A stretch of 42,179 nt of DNA from Melioribacter sp. (GCA_012026935.1 VEPI01000093.1:1-42179), one strand, 5' to 3'. Positions 8,248 through 16,547 are shown, counted from the first letter of the stretch. Numbers and translations: made by a program. Notes: a model not told the origin generated them from the letters alone.

Positions 8248-9900
8248 ATGAAGTTAAGAAGTAAGATATTATTACTCATTACTATGATAATTTTATTCTC
8301 CGGTTTTTTAACCCGTGATAATGATATCTATTTCCAAATTAATAAAGGTATAGATATCTTCGGAAGAGTCTACAAAGAAGTGACGATAAATTATGTTGAT
8401 CAATTAAATCCGGAAGAGTTTATGCTTTCCGGAATTAACGGAATGCTTACATCGCTTGATCCTTACACAAATTTTTTGGATGTAAACGGGCAGAAAGATA
8501 TTGAGATAATTACCAAAGGAAAGTACGGCGGGATCGGTGCAACTGTCGGTCTCAGAAATGAAAACATAACTATTGTTGATTTGATTGAAGGATTCTCTGC
8601 ACAAAGACAGGGCATGAGGGTAGGTGATATTATAGTTAAGATTAATAATGTTTCCGTTACAAAAGATAATTATGAAAATTTAAGCGAGTTGTTAAAAGGT
8701 GATGTTGGTTCGACTGTTAATGTTGTAGTTAGAAGAGAAGGTGTTGATGATGAAATAATTTTTAATTTGGTACGGGAAGAAATCGAAATAAAAAATCTTA
8801 CTTATTACGGATTTGTTCCTGAAGGAAGTAATAATGCATATTTAAAGTTGAGCGGATTTTCCCGTTCAGCCGGTGAAGAAATTAAAAAAGCTTTGCTTGA
8901 ACTTAAATCCCAAAAAGAAATTGGCTCTGTTGTTCTTGATCTTCGCGGCAATCCCGGCGGCTTGCTTGATGCAGCAATTGATGTTTGCGAAAAATTTTTG
9001 AAAAAAGGCGAGACGATTGTTACAGTTAAAGGCCGTGATAGTTTAAATACAAGAATTTATTCTTCAGCCGAAGAACCGATTGCCGGTGATTTAAAAATGG
9101 CTCTTTTAATAGACGAAGGATCAGCGTCTGCATCTGAAATTGTTGCAGGAGCAATTCAAGATCATGATAGAGCGGTATTAGTAGGAACAAATTCTTTTGG
9201 GAAAGGACTTGTTCAAACAATTATTCCCTTATCATATAATACATCGTTAAAAATTACAACAGCCCGTTATTATACTCCGAGCGGGAGATCAATTCAGAAA
9301 GTCAGCTATTCCGAAAAGAATAAAGTTTTTGAAAAGGGAATGTATCTTACCAAAAATGAATTCTATACTGATCATTCCAGAAAAGTTTATTCGGCCGGCG
9401 GAATTATGCCCGACACTGTTGTTGTTAATGAATCAAGTTCAGGGCTTATCCAAAAATTACTTGCAGACGGAATGTTCTTTCGATTTGCGACGAATTTTTT
9501 TAATAACAATCAAAACCATGACCTAAATAAATATTCATCAGATATGCTGCTCAAAGAATTTACAAACTATCTTCATAATCAAAAATTTGATTTTGTATCA
9601 CGTGCTGAAAAATTGATTGATCAATTAAAGACTGCATCAAAAGAAGAAAACCTTGACCAAAAATTTATTGAACAGCTTGATAAGACGAAAAATCAAATTG
9701 ATGCCAACCATTCCAACGAGATTGAAAAATATAAAAACGATATATTATTTCTTATTCGCGAAGAATTAGTTGCAAGAATTGATGGAAGACAGGGAAGAAT
9801 TAAGGAATCGCTAAGAATGGATAATCAATTTGCTGCAGCGGTAAATATTCTCAACAATGGAAAACTCTACAATAAATTTGTTAATCAAATTAATAAATGA
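8248..9900 (+). CDS. S41 family carboxy-terminal processing protease
   Basis: Periplasmic serine protease of the CtpA/Prc family, 550 residues. The start ATG follows AAAGGAAA. Residues 1-22 form an N-terminal signal or anchor. A PDZ domain lies at about 95-170 (GKYGGIGATVGL, RVGDIIVKINN). The S41 core has VVLDLRGNPGGLLDAA (about 228-243), the nucleophile segment DEGSASASEIVAG (289-301) and the general-base Lys319 in NSFGKGLVQT. A Lys/Glu-rich helical C-terminal extension of about 130 residues follows the core. Its stop is only 3 bases from the stop of the convergent nuclease gene. Confidence 0.95.
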   Translation: MKLRSKILLLITMIILFSGFLTRDNDIYFQINKGIDIFGRVYKEVTINYVDQLNPEEFMLSGINGMLTSLDPYTNFLDVNGQKDIEIITKGKYGGIGATVGLRNENITIVDLIEGFSAQRQGMRVGDIIVKINNVSVTKDNYENLSELLKGDVGSTVNVVVRREGVDDEIIFNLVREEIEIKNLTYYGFVPEGSNNAYLKLSGFSRSAGEEIKKALLELKSQKEIGSVVLDLRGNPGGLLDAAIDVCEKFLKKGETIVTVKGRDSLNTRIYSSAEEPIAGDLKMALLIDEGSASASEIVAGAIQDHDRAVLVGTNSFGKGLVQTIIPLSYNTSLKITTARYYTPSGRSIQKVSYSEKNKVFEKGMYLTKNEFYTDHSRKVYSAGGIMPDTVVVNESSSGLIQKLLADGMFFRFATNFFNNNQNHDLNKYSSDMLLKEFTNYLHNQKFDFVSRAEKLIDQLKTASKEENLDQKFIEQLDKTKNQIDANHSNEIEKYKNDILFLIREELVARIDGRQGRIKESLRMDNQFAAAVNILNNGKLYNKFVNQINK

Positions 9901-9903
9901 TAT

Positions 9904-11562
9904 TTATTTGTTAAATATAAAATTAACTCCAAGTTGTTCAACTGATTGGTAATTCTTTAGGTAATGGACTTTAATCCTGTTCCGATTTTTTACCAGCCAG
10001 CTTAATGCTATCCGCAAATACTCTAAATCTTTCTCTGTTAATTCTTTAATTAATTGAATATCACCATCGAAAAACTCATTTAAAATATCATCAAATCTAT
10101 CGGTTTCATTTAGCATATAGTTCTTAAAATACATTTTTCCATCAAGTAAAAGCATGTAATCATTTTTTCTTGCACCAAGAATTTCTATCAATACATTTGC
10201 TTTATTAATTGGCTCGGCAAGGATAGATGATTTATTCAATTGATTCAGAATCGAATTTACTACATCTCTGATTTGTCCGGCTTCCTCATATTTTTGTTTA
10301 GCGCTCAGTTCTTTCATTCTGTTCAGCAAACGATCAACGGCCGATTGATTATTCCCGCTTAAGAAATCATTGACACGTTCTAATTCTTCGACATACTGCG
10401 GTTTAATATCAGATTCAGTACACGGCGCGTAACAGCGGTTAATATCTGCGAGATAGCATCTTCGTTTTTTATTAAATTCTTTGTCTGAACATTCACGCAG
10501 CAAAAAAGTTTTATCAATAATTTCTTTTAGTGAGTTTGCAGTATCACGGTTGGGATATGGACCAAAATAATTGTTCCCGTCAAAATTAATTGTAGTTGAA
10601 ACCTCAACCGAAGGAAAATTATGAGTAAAAAGAATTTTAATAAAATAACTTCTAGGATATTTCTTCAGCATCTTATTCTGTTTCGGCAAATGCTTTTTGA
10701 TTAGTTCGGCTTCAGCTAAAAGTGCAGTCAGCTCGGTATTTGTAGTTTGGTAACCCAATCTAGAAGCTTTGCGGACAATCTCTTTTGATTTCCGCATAGC
10801 ATTGTTCATAAAATAATTTCTTAATCTTTCTTTGAGCGACTTTGCCTTGCCGATGTAAATTATTTCTTCTTTTGCATTCTTAAAGAAATAAACTCCAGGC
10901 TCGACTGGGATATTCACAACGTCGTCTAAAAGTTTTTTCTTAATTATTCTATAAGGTTGTATTGATGATGAATGTTTTTGAAAACTTATCAAATCAGAAA
11001 CTGTGTCAATATCATATTCTTCGCGAAGCGTTTTGAACATTCTTAATAAAACTTTTGCAGTCGCTGTCGCATCGCCAAGTCCGCGGTGAACATCTCTATG
11101 TCTTATCTTTAATTGCTTAACGAGATTGCCAAGCGATTTACTCGGAAATTGCGGATACATTCTTCTAGCAAGACGAAGTGTACAGATTGCATTGTTCTCC
11201 GGAACTTCGAGCCCTTGATTTAAGCATTCATGTTTAAGAAAGGAATGATCAAAATTCAGATGATGTGCCGTTAAAATTGAATCGCCAATAAATTCTTTTA
11301 TCTGCTGATAAACTTCTTCAAAATATGGTGCATCTTGAACATCGGTTGTTGTTATACCGGTAATTTGCGTAATATAAAATGGAACCGGTCTGCCGGGATT
11401 GATGAACGAAGAAAAAGTATCAACAATTTTTCCTTTTTTAATTTTTACTATCCCGATCTCGATAACTTTATCGCTGAGTGCGGAAGTCCCGGTAGTTTCA
11501 AAATCAAAAACGGAATACTCCGCTTCCTCAAAGGGGATTTCAATTAATTTATTTTCCTGCAT
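9904..11562 (-). CDS. DEDDh exonuclease fused to UvrC-like GIY-YIG nuclease
   Basis: A 552-residue two-nuclease fusion. Residues about 14-180 are a DnaQ/epsilon-type 3'-5' exonuclease: FDFETTG with Asp20 and Glu22, Asp105 in LNFDHSF, and HRGLGDATATA with His159 and Asp164. Residues about 215-300 are a GIY-YIG domain (PGVYFF at 222-227, IIYIGKAKSLKERL from 234) as in the 3'-incision domain of UvrC. The UvrC-like middle follows (YFGPYPNRDTANSL, a Cys cluster RRCYLADINRCYAPC, and a UVR-like coiled segment). The RNase H-like 5'-incision and helix-hairpin-helix regions of full UvrC are absent. Similar DEDD-UvrC fusions are known in several phyla and are thought to act in DNA repair. The ATG start lies 17 bases downstream of a promoter-like core. 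Confidence 0.93.
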   Translation of the reverse strand: MQENKLIEIPFEEAEYSVFDFETTGTSALSDKVIEIGIVKIKKGKIVDTFSSFINPGRPVPFYITQITGITTTDVQDAPYFEEVYQQIKEFIGDSILTAHHLNFDHSFLKHECLNQGLEVPENNAICTLRLARRMYPQFPSKSLGNLVKQLKIRHRDVHRGLGDATATAKVLLRMFKTLREEYDIDTVSDLISFQKHSSSIQPYRIIKKKLLDDVVNIPVEPGVYFFKNAKEEIIYIGKAKSLKERLRNYFMNNAMRKSKEIVRKASRLGYQTTNTELTALLAEAELIKKHLPKQNKMLKKYPRSYFIKILFTHNFPSVEVSTTINFDGNNYFGPYPNRDTANSLKEIIDKTFLLRECSDKEFNKKRRCYLADINRCYAPCTESDIKPQYVEELERVNDFLSGNNQSAVDRLLNRMKELSAKQKYEEAGQIRDVVNSILNQLNKSSILAEPINKANVLIEILGARKNDYMLLLDGKMYFKNYMLNETDRFDDILNEFFDGDIQLIKELTEKDLEYLRIALSWLVKNRNRIKVHYLKNYQSVEQLGVNFIFNK

Positions 11563-11578
11563 TCTAACATTGATTTAT

Positions 11579-11592
11579 GCAAAACAAATTTA
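11579..11592 (-). promoter_or_regulatory. TAAATTTGTTTTGC promoter core (copy 1)
   Basis: On the minus strand this reads TAAATTTGTTTTGC, beginning with TAnnTTTG, the -7 element of Bacteroidota primary-sigma promoters. The same 14 bases occur upstream of the propeller gene (23577-23590), also on the minus strand. The distance to the nuclease start is about 17 bases. I see no clear TTTG -33 element. Confidence 0.4.
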
Positions 11593-11732
11593 ATCAATTC
11601 ATATTAAAACGAAGAAACTGTAAAAATATTCTATAAATAGCTTTTTTGAGAAAGTCCAACTTCGATATTCAAACGATTTTAGATATATTGCGTTTAAGAT
11701 TAAGAGAAAGAATAAGATTAAGAGAAGATTAA

Positions 11733-12539
11733 ATGACAATAAACATACTTTTCATAGGCGATATTATTGGCGAACCTGGACTTAACATAGTGCAGATGTA
11801 CCTTCCCGGTCTCCAAAAAAAATACAAGACGGATGTTATAATTGTCAACGGAGAAAATGCTTCCGATGGCAAAGGCTGTACGGAAAAAGAAGCAAAATTA
11901 TTATTCGAACTTGGTGTTAATGTAATAACCGGAGGCAATCATACTTGGGATAAATTTCAGTCTCAAGAATTTCTAAAGAAAGATTCGCGTGTTCTCCGTC
12001 CGCAAAATTACCCAAAAGGTACTCACGGTAATGGTTATTATATTTTTGAAAGCAGTATGGGAAAAGTAGCAGTTCTAAATTTACAAGGCCGAGCTTACAT
12101 GGCAGCAATTGATTGTCCTTTTCGTACTGCAGAATGGGTAATTGCAAAATTAAAACAAGAAACGAAAGTAATTATTGTAGACATGCACGCTGAAGCAACA
12201 GCAGAAAAAATTGCTCTTGCAAATTTTCTTGATGGAAAAGTTTCAGCTGTAATCGGTACACATACTCACGTTCAAACATCTGATGAAAGAATTTTCCCGA
12301 ACGGAACCGGCTATATAACTGATTGCGGAATGTCGGGACCGTATGATTCTGTAATTGGAATGAAGACTGATGCAGCAATCAACCGGTTTTTATATCAGAC
12401 ACCGCAAAAATATCAGACAGCAACCGATAATGTTCATCTTACAGGATTATTTTTAAAAGTTGATTCTACAACCGGCAAGACAGTGGAGATAGAAAGAATT
12501 TTTCTTCCGGAATTTGATAAGACAGCTATCAGCAATTAG
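11733..12539 (+). CDS. ymdB: TIGR00282/YmdB-family metallophosphoesterase
   Basis: 268 residues, the normal size for this calcineurin-like family; Bacillus YmdB hydrolyses 2',3'-cyclic nucleotides and affects biofilm behaviour. Metal-binding motifs in order are FIGDIIGEPG (Asp near residue 9), NGENASDGKG (Glu/Asn near 39-40), GGNHTWD (Asn/His near 68-69), and VDMHAEAT followed by GTHTHVQTSD. The leader at 11696-11730 contains direct repeats of AAGATTAAGAGAA that double as the purine-rich ribosome binding region. The last codons and stop lie inside a short tandem repeat (12524-12561). First gene of the 11733-16544 run. Confidence 0.92.
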   Translation: MTINILFIGDIIGEPGLNIVQMYLPGLQKKYKTDVIIVNGENASDGKGCTEKEAKLLFELGVNVITGGNHTWDKFQSQEFLKKDSRVLRPQNYPKGTHGNGYYIFESSMGKVAVLNLQGRAYMAAIDCPFRTAEWVIAKLKQETKVIIVDMHAEATAEKIALANFLDGKVSAVIGTHTHVQTSDERIFPNGTGYITDCGMSGPYDSVIGMKTDAAINRFLYQTPQKYQTATDNVHLTGLFLKVDSTTGKTVEIERIFLPEFDKTAISN

Positions 12540-12561
12540 CTTTTAGCTGTTGGCAATTAGC
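12524..12561 (+). repeat. 17-base tandem repeat over the ymdB stop
   Basis: AGCTATCAGCAATTAGC (12524-12540) and AGCTGTTGGCAATTAGC (12545-12561) differ at three positions and are separated by TTTT. The first copy encodes the last residues (ISN) and the TAG stop of ymdB. The second ends just before the AAGGTGAT ribosome binding site of folD. It resembles slippage-type intergenic repeats. Confidence 0.7.
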
Positions 12562-12569
12562 AAGGTGAT

Positions 12570-13463
12570 ATGGCAACAATAATTGACGGTAAAAAAATTG
12601 CATTGGCAATTAGAGATGAGCTTAAAGAAAAAGTTTCCTGGCTCAAGTCTCTCAACATTAAAGTCCCGGGTTTGGTTACCATCTTGGTAGGAGAAAACCC
12701 AGCTTCTCAATCTTATGTTACTTCGAAAAGTAAAGCATGCAATGAAATAGGGATGCTGTCCAAAATTGAAAAACTTCCTGCTGAAACTACCGAAGAACAT
12801 CTTCTTGAACTGATTGATCATTATAACTCTAATGATGATTATCACGGAATACTTGTTCAGCTCCCTTTGCCAAAACATATTAATGAAGATAAAGTGATCG
12901 AAAGAATAACGCCCGAAAAAGATGTTGATGGTTTCCATCCTATAAGTGTCGGCAGACTTGTAATCGGAAAAGAAACATTTTATCCATGCACACCAAATGG
13001 AGTTTTGGAACTTCTCAAGAGATATAAAATTGAAACAAGCGGCAAACATGTTGTTGTTGTTGGAAGGAGTAATATTGTAGGTAAACCTGTTGCTAATATG
13101 CTTCTTCAAAAAAAAGAAGGTGCGAATGCTATTGTTACAATTTGTCATTCCGCATCAAAAGATTTAACTCGGTTTACGAAAGATGCAGATATTTTAATTG
13201 CCGCAATTGGCAAACCGAATTTCATTACTGAGAATATGGTGAAAGATGGAGTTGCCGTTATTGATGTCGGGATAAACCGTGTTGAGAATTCTTCATCTCC
13301 GAAAGGATATAAAATTGTTGGTGATGTTGATTTTGAAAATGTTTCGGAAAAAGCATCTTTTATTACACCTGTACCCGGCGGAGTTGGGCCAATGACTATT
13401 GCAATGTTGCTTCAAAATACTTTTCTTGCATACATTAAGATCACAAAACAAAAGTTAACATAA
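12570..13463 (+). CDS. folD: methylenetetrahydrofolate dehydrogenase / cyclohydrolase
   Basis: Bifunctional one-carbon enzyme converting 5,10-methylene-THF to 10-formyl-THF, 297 residues. Conserved features are VGENPASQSYVTSKSKAC (about 31-48, including the active-site Lys region), VDGFHPISVGRL, PCTPNGVLELL, the NADP-binding VVVGRSNIVGKPVANMLL and the C-terminal PVPGGVGPMTIAMLL. AAGGTGAT immediately precedes the ATG. It lies 30 bases after ymdB and 3 bases before deoC, so all three are probably co-transcribed. Confidence 0.96.
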   Translation: MATIIDGKKIALAIRDELKEKVSWLKSLNIKVPGLVTILVGENPASQSYVTSKSKACNEIGMLSKIEKLPAETTEEHLLELIDHYNSNDDYHGILVQLPLPKHINEDKVIERITPEKDVDGFHPISVGRLVIGKETFYPCTPNGVLELLKRYKIETSGKHVVVVGRSNIVGKPVANMLLQKKEGANAIVTICHSASKDLTRFTKDADILIAAIGKPNFITENMVKDGVAVIDVGINRVENSSSPKGYKIVGDVDFENVSEKASFITPVPGGVGPMTIAMLLQNTFLAYIKITKQKLT

Positions 13464-13466
13464 ACG

Positions 13467-14030
13467 ATGAGTAATTTAATCGAAAAAGTTGTCTCGCAAG
13501 TTTTCATTGAAAAATCACTTCAAGATTTTTATTGCGCTGGTGGAACATGCGCCGGATGGGAACGCAATGTAATTGATCAGCCGACGGCAGTAAAGAATAT
13601 CATCAGCAATGGTGCTGAAAGAATTGCCGCAAGCATTGGAGTCGGCGAACATATTGATCAGGAAGTTGCGAGGATGATTGACCATACTTTGTTGAAACCA
13701 GACGCTACACCCAAAGAAATAAAAACACTTTGTGAAGAAGCACGGACCTATAGCTTTGCTTCAGTGTGCGTTAATCCCTCTCACGTTTCGATGTGTAAAG
13801 ATTTATTAAAAGGATCAAAAGTAAAAGTCTGTACTGTTATTGGATTTCCGTTAGGCGCAACCACAACTGAAACAAAACGGTTTGAAGCAGAGCAGGCTTT
13901 ACAAAACGGTGCTCAAGAAATTGATATGGTTATTAATATCGGGATGCTGAAGCAAGGTGAGAATGAGTATGTATTTAATGACATCAATCAAGTTGTACTT
14001 GCAGCAAAAAAGTTTGGTGCTGTTTGCTAA
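13467..14030 (+). CDS. deoC: deoxyribose-phosphate aldolase with N-terminal extension, 5' part (ends at in-frame TAA)
   Basis: N-terminal part of a DeoC aldolase, which splits 2-deoxyribose-5-phosphate into glyceraldehyde-3-phosphate and acetaldehyde. Ordinary bacterial DeoC starts near the segment found here at residue 68 ([18 protein letters not shown]), so about 65 residues are extra. Residues 3-18 form an amphipathic helix (Leu4, Ile5, Val8, Val9, Val12, Phe13 on one face) resembling microcompartment encapsulation peptides. It is followed by a CAGGTCAGW cysteine motif and a [10 protein letters not shown] block that mimics the phosphate-binding [10 protein letters not shown] at the C-terminus. 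Catalytic-region motifs here are [10 protein letters not shown] and EIDMVINIG (Asp153). Codon 188 is TAA where a lysine is expected; the frame continues intact to 14330. folD ends 3 bases upstream. Confidence 0.88.
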   Translation: MSNLIEKVVSQVFIEKSLQDFYCAGGTCAGWERNVIDQPTAVKNIISNGAERIAASIGVGEHIDQEVARMIDHTLLKPDATPKEIKTLCEEARTYSFASVCVNPSHVSMCKDLLKGSKVKVCTVIGFPLGATTTETKRFEAEQALQNGAQEIDMVINIGMLKQGENEYVFNDINQVVLAAKKFGAVC

Positions 14031-14330
14031 GTGATTATTGAATCAGCGATTCTCACTGACGAAGAAAAAATTAAAGCATGTATTTTAGCCAAAGAAGCCA
14101 AAGCAGATTTTGTAAAAACATCAACCGGATTTAGCAAAGGAGGCGCAACTGCAGGCGATGTTGCATTAATGAGATACGTAGTTGGCTCGACAGTCGGTGT
14201 AAAAGCAAGCGGCGGAATCAGAACTACTGAAGATGCTAAGTTGATGATAGCCAGCGGTGCCGATAGGATCGGTGCAAGTGCAAGTGTAAAAATTGTCGGC
14301 GGTTCGGCTTCTACAGGTGCAGGATATTAA
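14031..14330 (+). CDS. deoC: deoxyribose-phosphate aldolase, 3' part (same frame after the TAA)
   Basis: Direct in-frame continuation of deoC after one TAA codon. It begins [13 protein letters not shown], which normally follows a lysine (KVIIE). It holds the Schiff-base lysine in ADFVKTSTG (residue 217 of the joined protein), the second lysine in [11 protein letters not shown] (246), the phosphate loop [10 protein letters not shown] and a C-terminal tyrosine, as in the E. coli enzyme. A GTG directly after the TAA could allow re-initiation, but the resulting 99-residue piece would lack half the barrel. The joined gene of 287 codons looks otherwise undamaged, so this is either a very recent nonsense mutation or a base error. 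Confidence 0.85.
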   Translation: MIIESAILTDEEKIKACILAKEAKADFVKTSTGFSKGGATAGDVALMRYVVGSTVGVKASGGIRTTEDAKLMIASGADRIGASASVKIVGGSASTGAGY

Positions 14331-14331
14331 A

Positions 14332-14436
14332 TGTTATTCTGAATTCCGACTTAGTCAGAATGAAGAATCTCAAAAAAATAATTAGAGATTCTTCGCGGAG
14401 TTTACACTGAACGAAGTGAATATGTGCAGAATGACA
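14332..14436. repeat. palindromic intergenic element, GAAGAATCTC type
   Basis: Inner arms GAAGAATCTC (14362-14371) and GAGATTCTTC (14385-14394) are perfectly complementary with a 13-base loop. Outer ends TGTTATTCTG (14332-14341) and CAGAATGACA (14427-14436) pair with one mismatch. It shares its design with 747-870. It starts 2 bases after the deoC stop and ends 16 bases before the HicB start, so it could act as a transcript hairpin between them. Confidence 0.65.
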
Positions 14437-14452
14437 AGGAAAGGAAAAATCT

Positions 14453-14677
14453 TTGGTTCTAGATTTAAACGTAATACAAACAGACGATGGATTTACCGCG
14501 GAGGTTCCTTCAATTAAAGGATGTGAAAGCTGGGCGCATAGTGAAGAAGAAGCAATTAATAAGACTGTCGAACTGTTGAAATATTATTTACAAAGTTCCT
14601 CAAATCAAAAAATGATAATTGATAGGGCACGCAAAGAGCATCCCCTAACTGTTTATAAACTTGTTTTTGATAAGTGA
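14453..14677 (+). CDS. HicB-like antitoxin-family protein, no HicA partner
   Basis: A 74-residue UPF0150/HicB fold protein: LDLNVIQTDDGFTAEVPSIKGCESWAHS followed by EEEAINKTVELLKYYL is the typical strand-strand-helix pattern (VEVPDLPGC-type motif, then a helix). The start is TTG, supported by AAGGAAAGGAAAA just upstream. In HicAB pairs the toxin HicA is an adjacent small protein with a catalytic His; none is found on either side, and the next gene is trmH. No C-terminal DNA-binding domain is visible. It is therefore an orphan HicB-domain protein and may not be an antitoxin at all. Its stop overlaps the trmH start by one base (TGATG). Confidence 0.75.
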   Translation: MVLDLNVIQTDDGFTAEVPSIKGCESWAHSEEEAINKTVELLKYYLQSSSNQKMIIDRARKEHPLTVYKLVFDK

Positions 14678-15267
14678 TGAGAAAGTTTAAGACAGACGAA
14701 CGGTTACAAAAAATCATTGACACAGCTGTTGCAAGACAATTCTCACTGCGTGTAGTTATGGAAAATATTCACGATCCGCATAACGTTAGTGCAATATTTA
14801 GGACTTGCGATGGAGTTGGTGTTCCCAAAATTAGTTTGCTTTATACGTTTGAATCATTCCCGAGAATCAGCAAAACCTCCTCCTCTTCTGCAAATAAATG
14901 GATTGAAGTTGATAGATATGACAACACAAAACTTTGTTATGATGAACTAAGAAAACAGGGTTACAAAATTTACGCTAGCATGCTCAATAAGAGTGCAAAA
15001 AATATTTATGATATTGATTTGACTAAAAAAATAGCATTGGTATTTGGTAATGAAAAACGGGGTGTCTCTCCGGAAGCAGAAAAATTAGCTGATGAAACTT
15101 TTTACATACCGATGCGCGGGATGATACAAAGCTTAAACGTTTCGGTTGCTGCAGCAGTAACTTTATACGAAGCACAACGGCAAAGGTTTTTAAAAGGGAA
15201 ATACAAAAAAAGCGAGCTGTCCAAAGAAGAATTAGATCAGTTAATTGATAAATGGTGTGAGAAGTGA
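14677..15267 (+). CDS. trmH: TrmH-like tRNA/rRNA 2'-O-ribose methyltransferase (SpoU family)
   Basis: 196 residues, SPOUT-fold methyltransferase using S-adenosylmethionine; closest in appearance to TrmH, which methylates guanosine-18 of tRNA. Motif 1 is ENIHDPHNVSAIFRTCDGVG (27-46), including the catalytic Arg. Motif 2 is ALVFGNEKRGVSPE, and motif 3 is IPMRGMIQSLNVSVAAAV with the knot and SAM-binding residues. I chose the ATG at 14677, which overlaps the preceding TGA; a GTG three bases earlier is also possible. It is followed by aroA with a GTGA overlap, so hicB, trmH and aroA look translationally coupled. Confidence 0.88.
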   Translation: MRKFKTDERLQKIIDTAVARQFSLRVVMENIHDPHNVSAIFRTCDGVGVPKISLLYTFESFPRISKTSSSSANKWIEVDRYDNTKLCYDELRKQGYKIYASMLNKSAKNIYDIDLTKKIALVFGNEKRGVSPEAEKLADETFYIPMRGMIQSLNVSVAAAVTLYEAQRQRFLKGKYKKSELSKEELDQLIDKWCEK

Positions 15268-16544
15268 TCCAAAAATTTGAGAACATTGATAGCATTAAAG
15301 GCGAATTATTTTTACTCGGAGATAAATCAATTTCTCACCGTGCAGTTATGTTTGCAGCTATGGCAGATGGGATTTCAATAATTAAAAATTGTTCTGGCTC
15401 GGAAGACGTTCATTCAACCATAAGTTGTTTTGAAAAACTTGGTTGTAAGTTTGAAATCAAAGATGATCAAATAAAAGTATGGGGAAAAGGATTTAAGGGA
15501 TTTACAAAACCTAATTCCGAGTTGTATGCCGGTAATTCGGGAACTACAGCACGTTTGATAAGCGGAATATTATCAGCACAAAATTTCGAATCGGTTATTA
15601 CCGGAGATAAATCGTTGTCCCAAAGACCGATGAAAAGAATTGTTGAACCGTTAAAATTAATGGGTGCTGATATTTTAGCAAATGAAAATGGGACTCTACC
15701 GATTACAATTAAACCGTCGGCAATAAAACCAGTTAACTATAAATTACAAGTTGCAAGCGCTCAAGTTAAAAGTGCAATAATCCTGTGTGCAATTCATCTT
15801 GAGGAGGAATCAATTTTTATCGAACAAACTCTGACAAGAAACCACACAGAAAAATTATTGAATCTTAAAACAGAAATTGAAAGTGATCGAACAAAAATTT
15901 ACGTCTCAAAAAATGATTATCCCAAACCATTTGAGATAACAGTTCCGTCTGATATATCCAGTGCAGCTTTTTTTATAGTTCTTTGTCTGCTCACAAAGAA
16001 TTCCAAAATATTAATTCGAAATATTTCGTTGAATGAGACAAGAACCGGAGTAGTAAATATTCTCCGACAAATGGGAGGAAAAATTGAAATTGAAAACGAG
16101 AGGGAAGAAAAAGGTGAAAGGGTTGGCGACATTCGAGTTTATTCAAGTAAATTAAAAAATGTTTCAATATCCAAATCAGTAATTCCAAATATAATAGATG
16201 AGATACCGATTCTTGCAGTTGCGGGAATATTTGCGGAAGGAAATTTTAAAATCAATAATGCAAAAGAACTTAGAGTTAAAGAATCGGATAGAATAAAATC
16301 ACTTTGTAATAATTTTAAGAAAGTCGGATTGACTGTAAATGAATTTGAAGACGGCTTTGAACTTAACGGTACAGTTTCTAACGAGGAAACACTTTTTGAA
16401 AGTTACGGCGATCACCGTATTGCAATGGCTTTTGGTGTTTTAAGTATGCTAATGAAAAAAGGCGGGAGTGTTAATGATTTTGAATGCGTTGGAATTTCAA
16501 ATCCGCAATTTGTAGAGCAGATTAATAATCTGTGTGGTTATTAG
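15264..16544 (+). CDS. aroA: 3-phosphoshikimate 1-carboxyvinyltransferase (EPSP synthase)
   Basis: Shikimate pathway enzyme, 426 residues, normal length. Motifs are GDKSISHRAVMFAAMA (about 19-34, with the PEP/S3P-binding Lys), GNSGTTARLISGIL (about 91-104), SQRPMKRIVEPLKLMGA, and ELRVKESDRI followed by GDHRIAMAFGVL near the C-terminus. The start is GTG at 15264, overlapping the trmH stop (GTGA). Last gene of the 11733-16544 run; a partial palindromic element follows its stop. Confidence 0.95.
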   Translation: MIQKFENIDSIKGELFLLGDKSISHRAVMFAAMADGISIIKNCSGSEDVHSTISCFEKLGCKFEIKDDQIKVWGKGFKGFTKPNSELYAGNSGTTARLISGILSAQNFESVITGDKSLSQRPMKRIVEPLKLMGADILANENGTLPITIKPSAIKPVNYKLQVASAQVKSAIILCAIHLEEESIFIEQTLTRNHTEKLLNLKTEIESDRTKIYVSKNDYPKPFEITVPSDISSAAFFIVLCLLTKNSKILIRNISLNETRTGVVNILRQMGGKIEIENEREEKGERVGDIRVYSSKLKNVSISKSVIPNIIDEIPILAVAGIFAEGNFKINNAKELRVKESDRIKSLCNNFKKVGLTVNEFEDGFELNGTVSNEETLFESYGDHRIAMAFGVLSMLMKKGGSVNDFECVGISNPQFVEQINNLCGY

Positions 16545-16547
16545 TTT

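Noticed and set aside
12543-13148. 201-codon minus-strand ORF inside folD
   Set aside because: Fully antisense to folD; Phe/Asn-rich low-complexity shadow with no motif.
13467-14330. Genetic-code reassignment of TAA (or TGA) as explanation of the interrupted frames
   Set aside because: Many other genes in the window end properly at TAA or TGA with correct family length, so global reassignment is ruled out; only local readthrough remains possible.
14453-14677. Complete HicAB toxin-antitoxin system
   Set aside because: No HicA-like small protein on either side; the next gene downstream is trmH and upstream is deoC.
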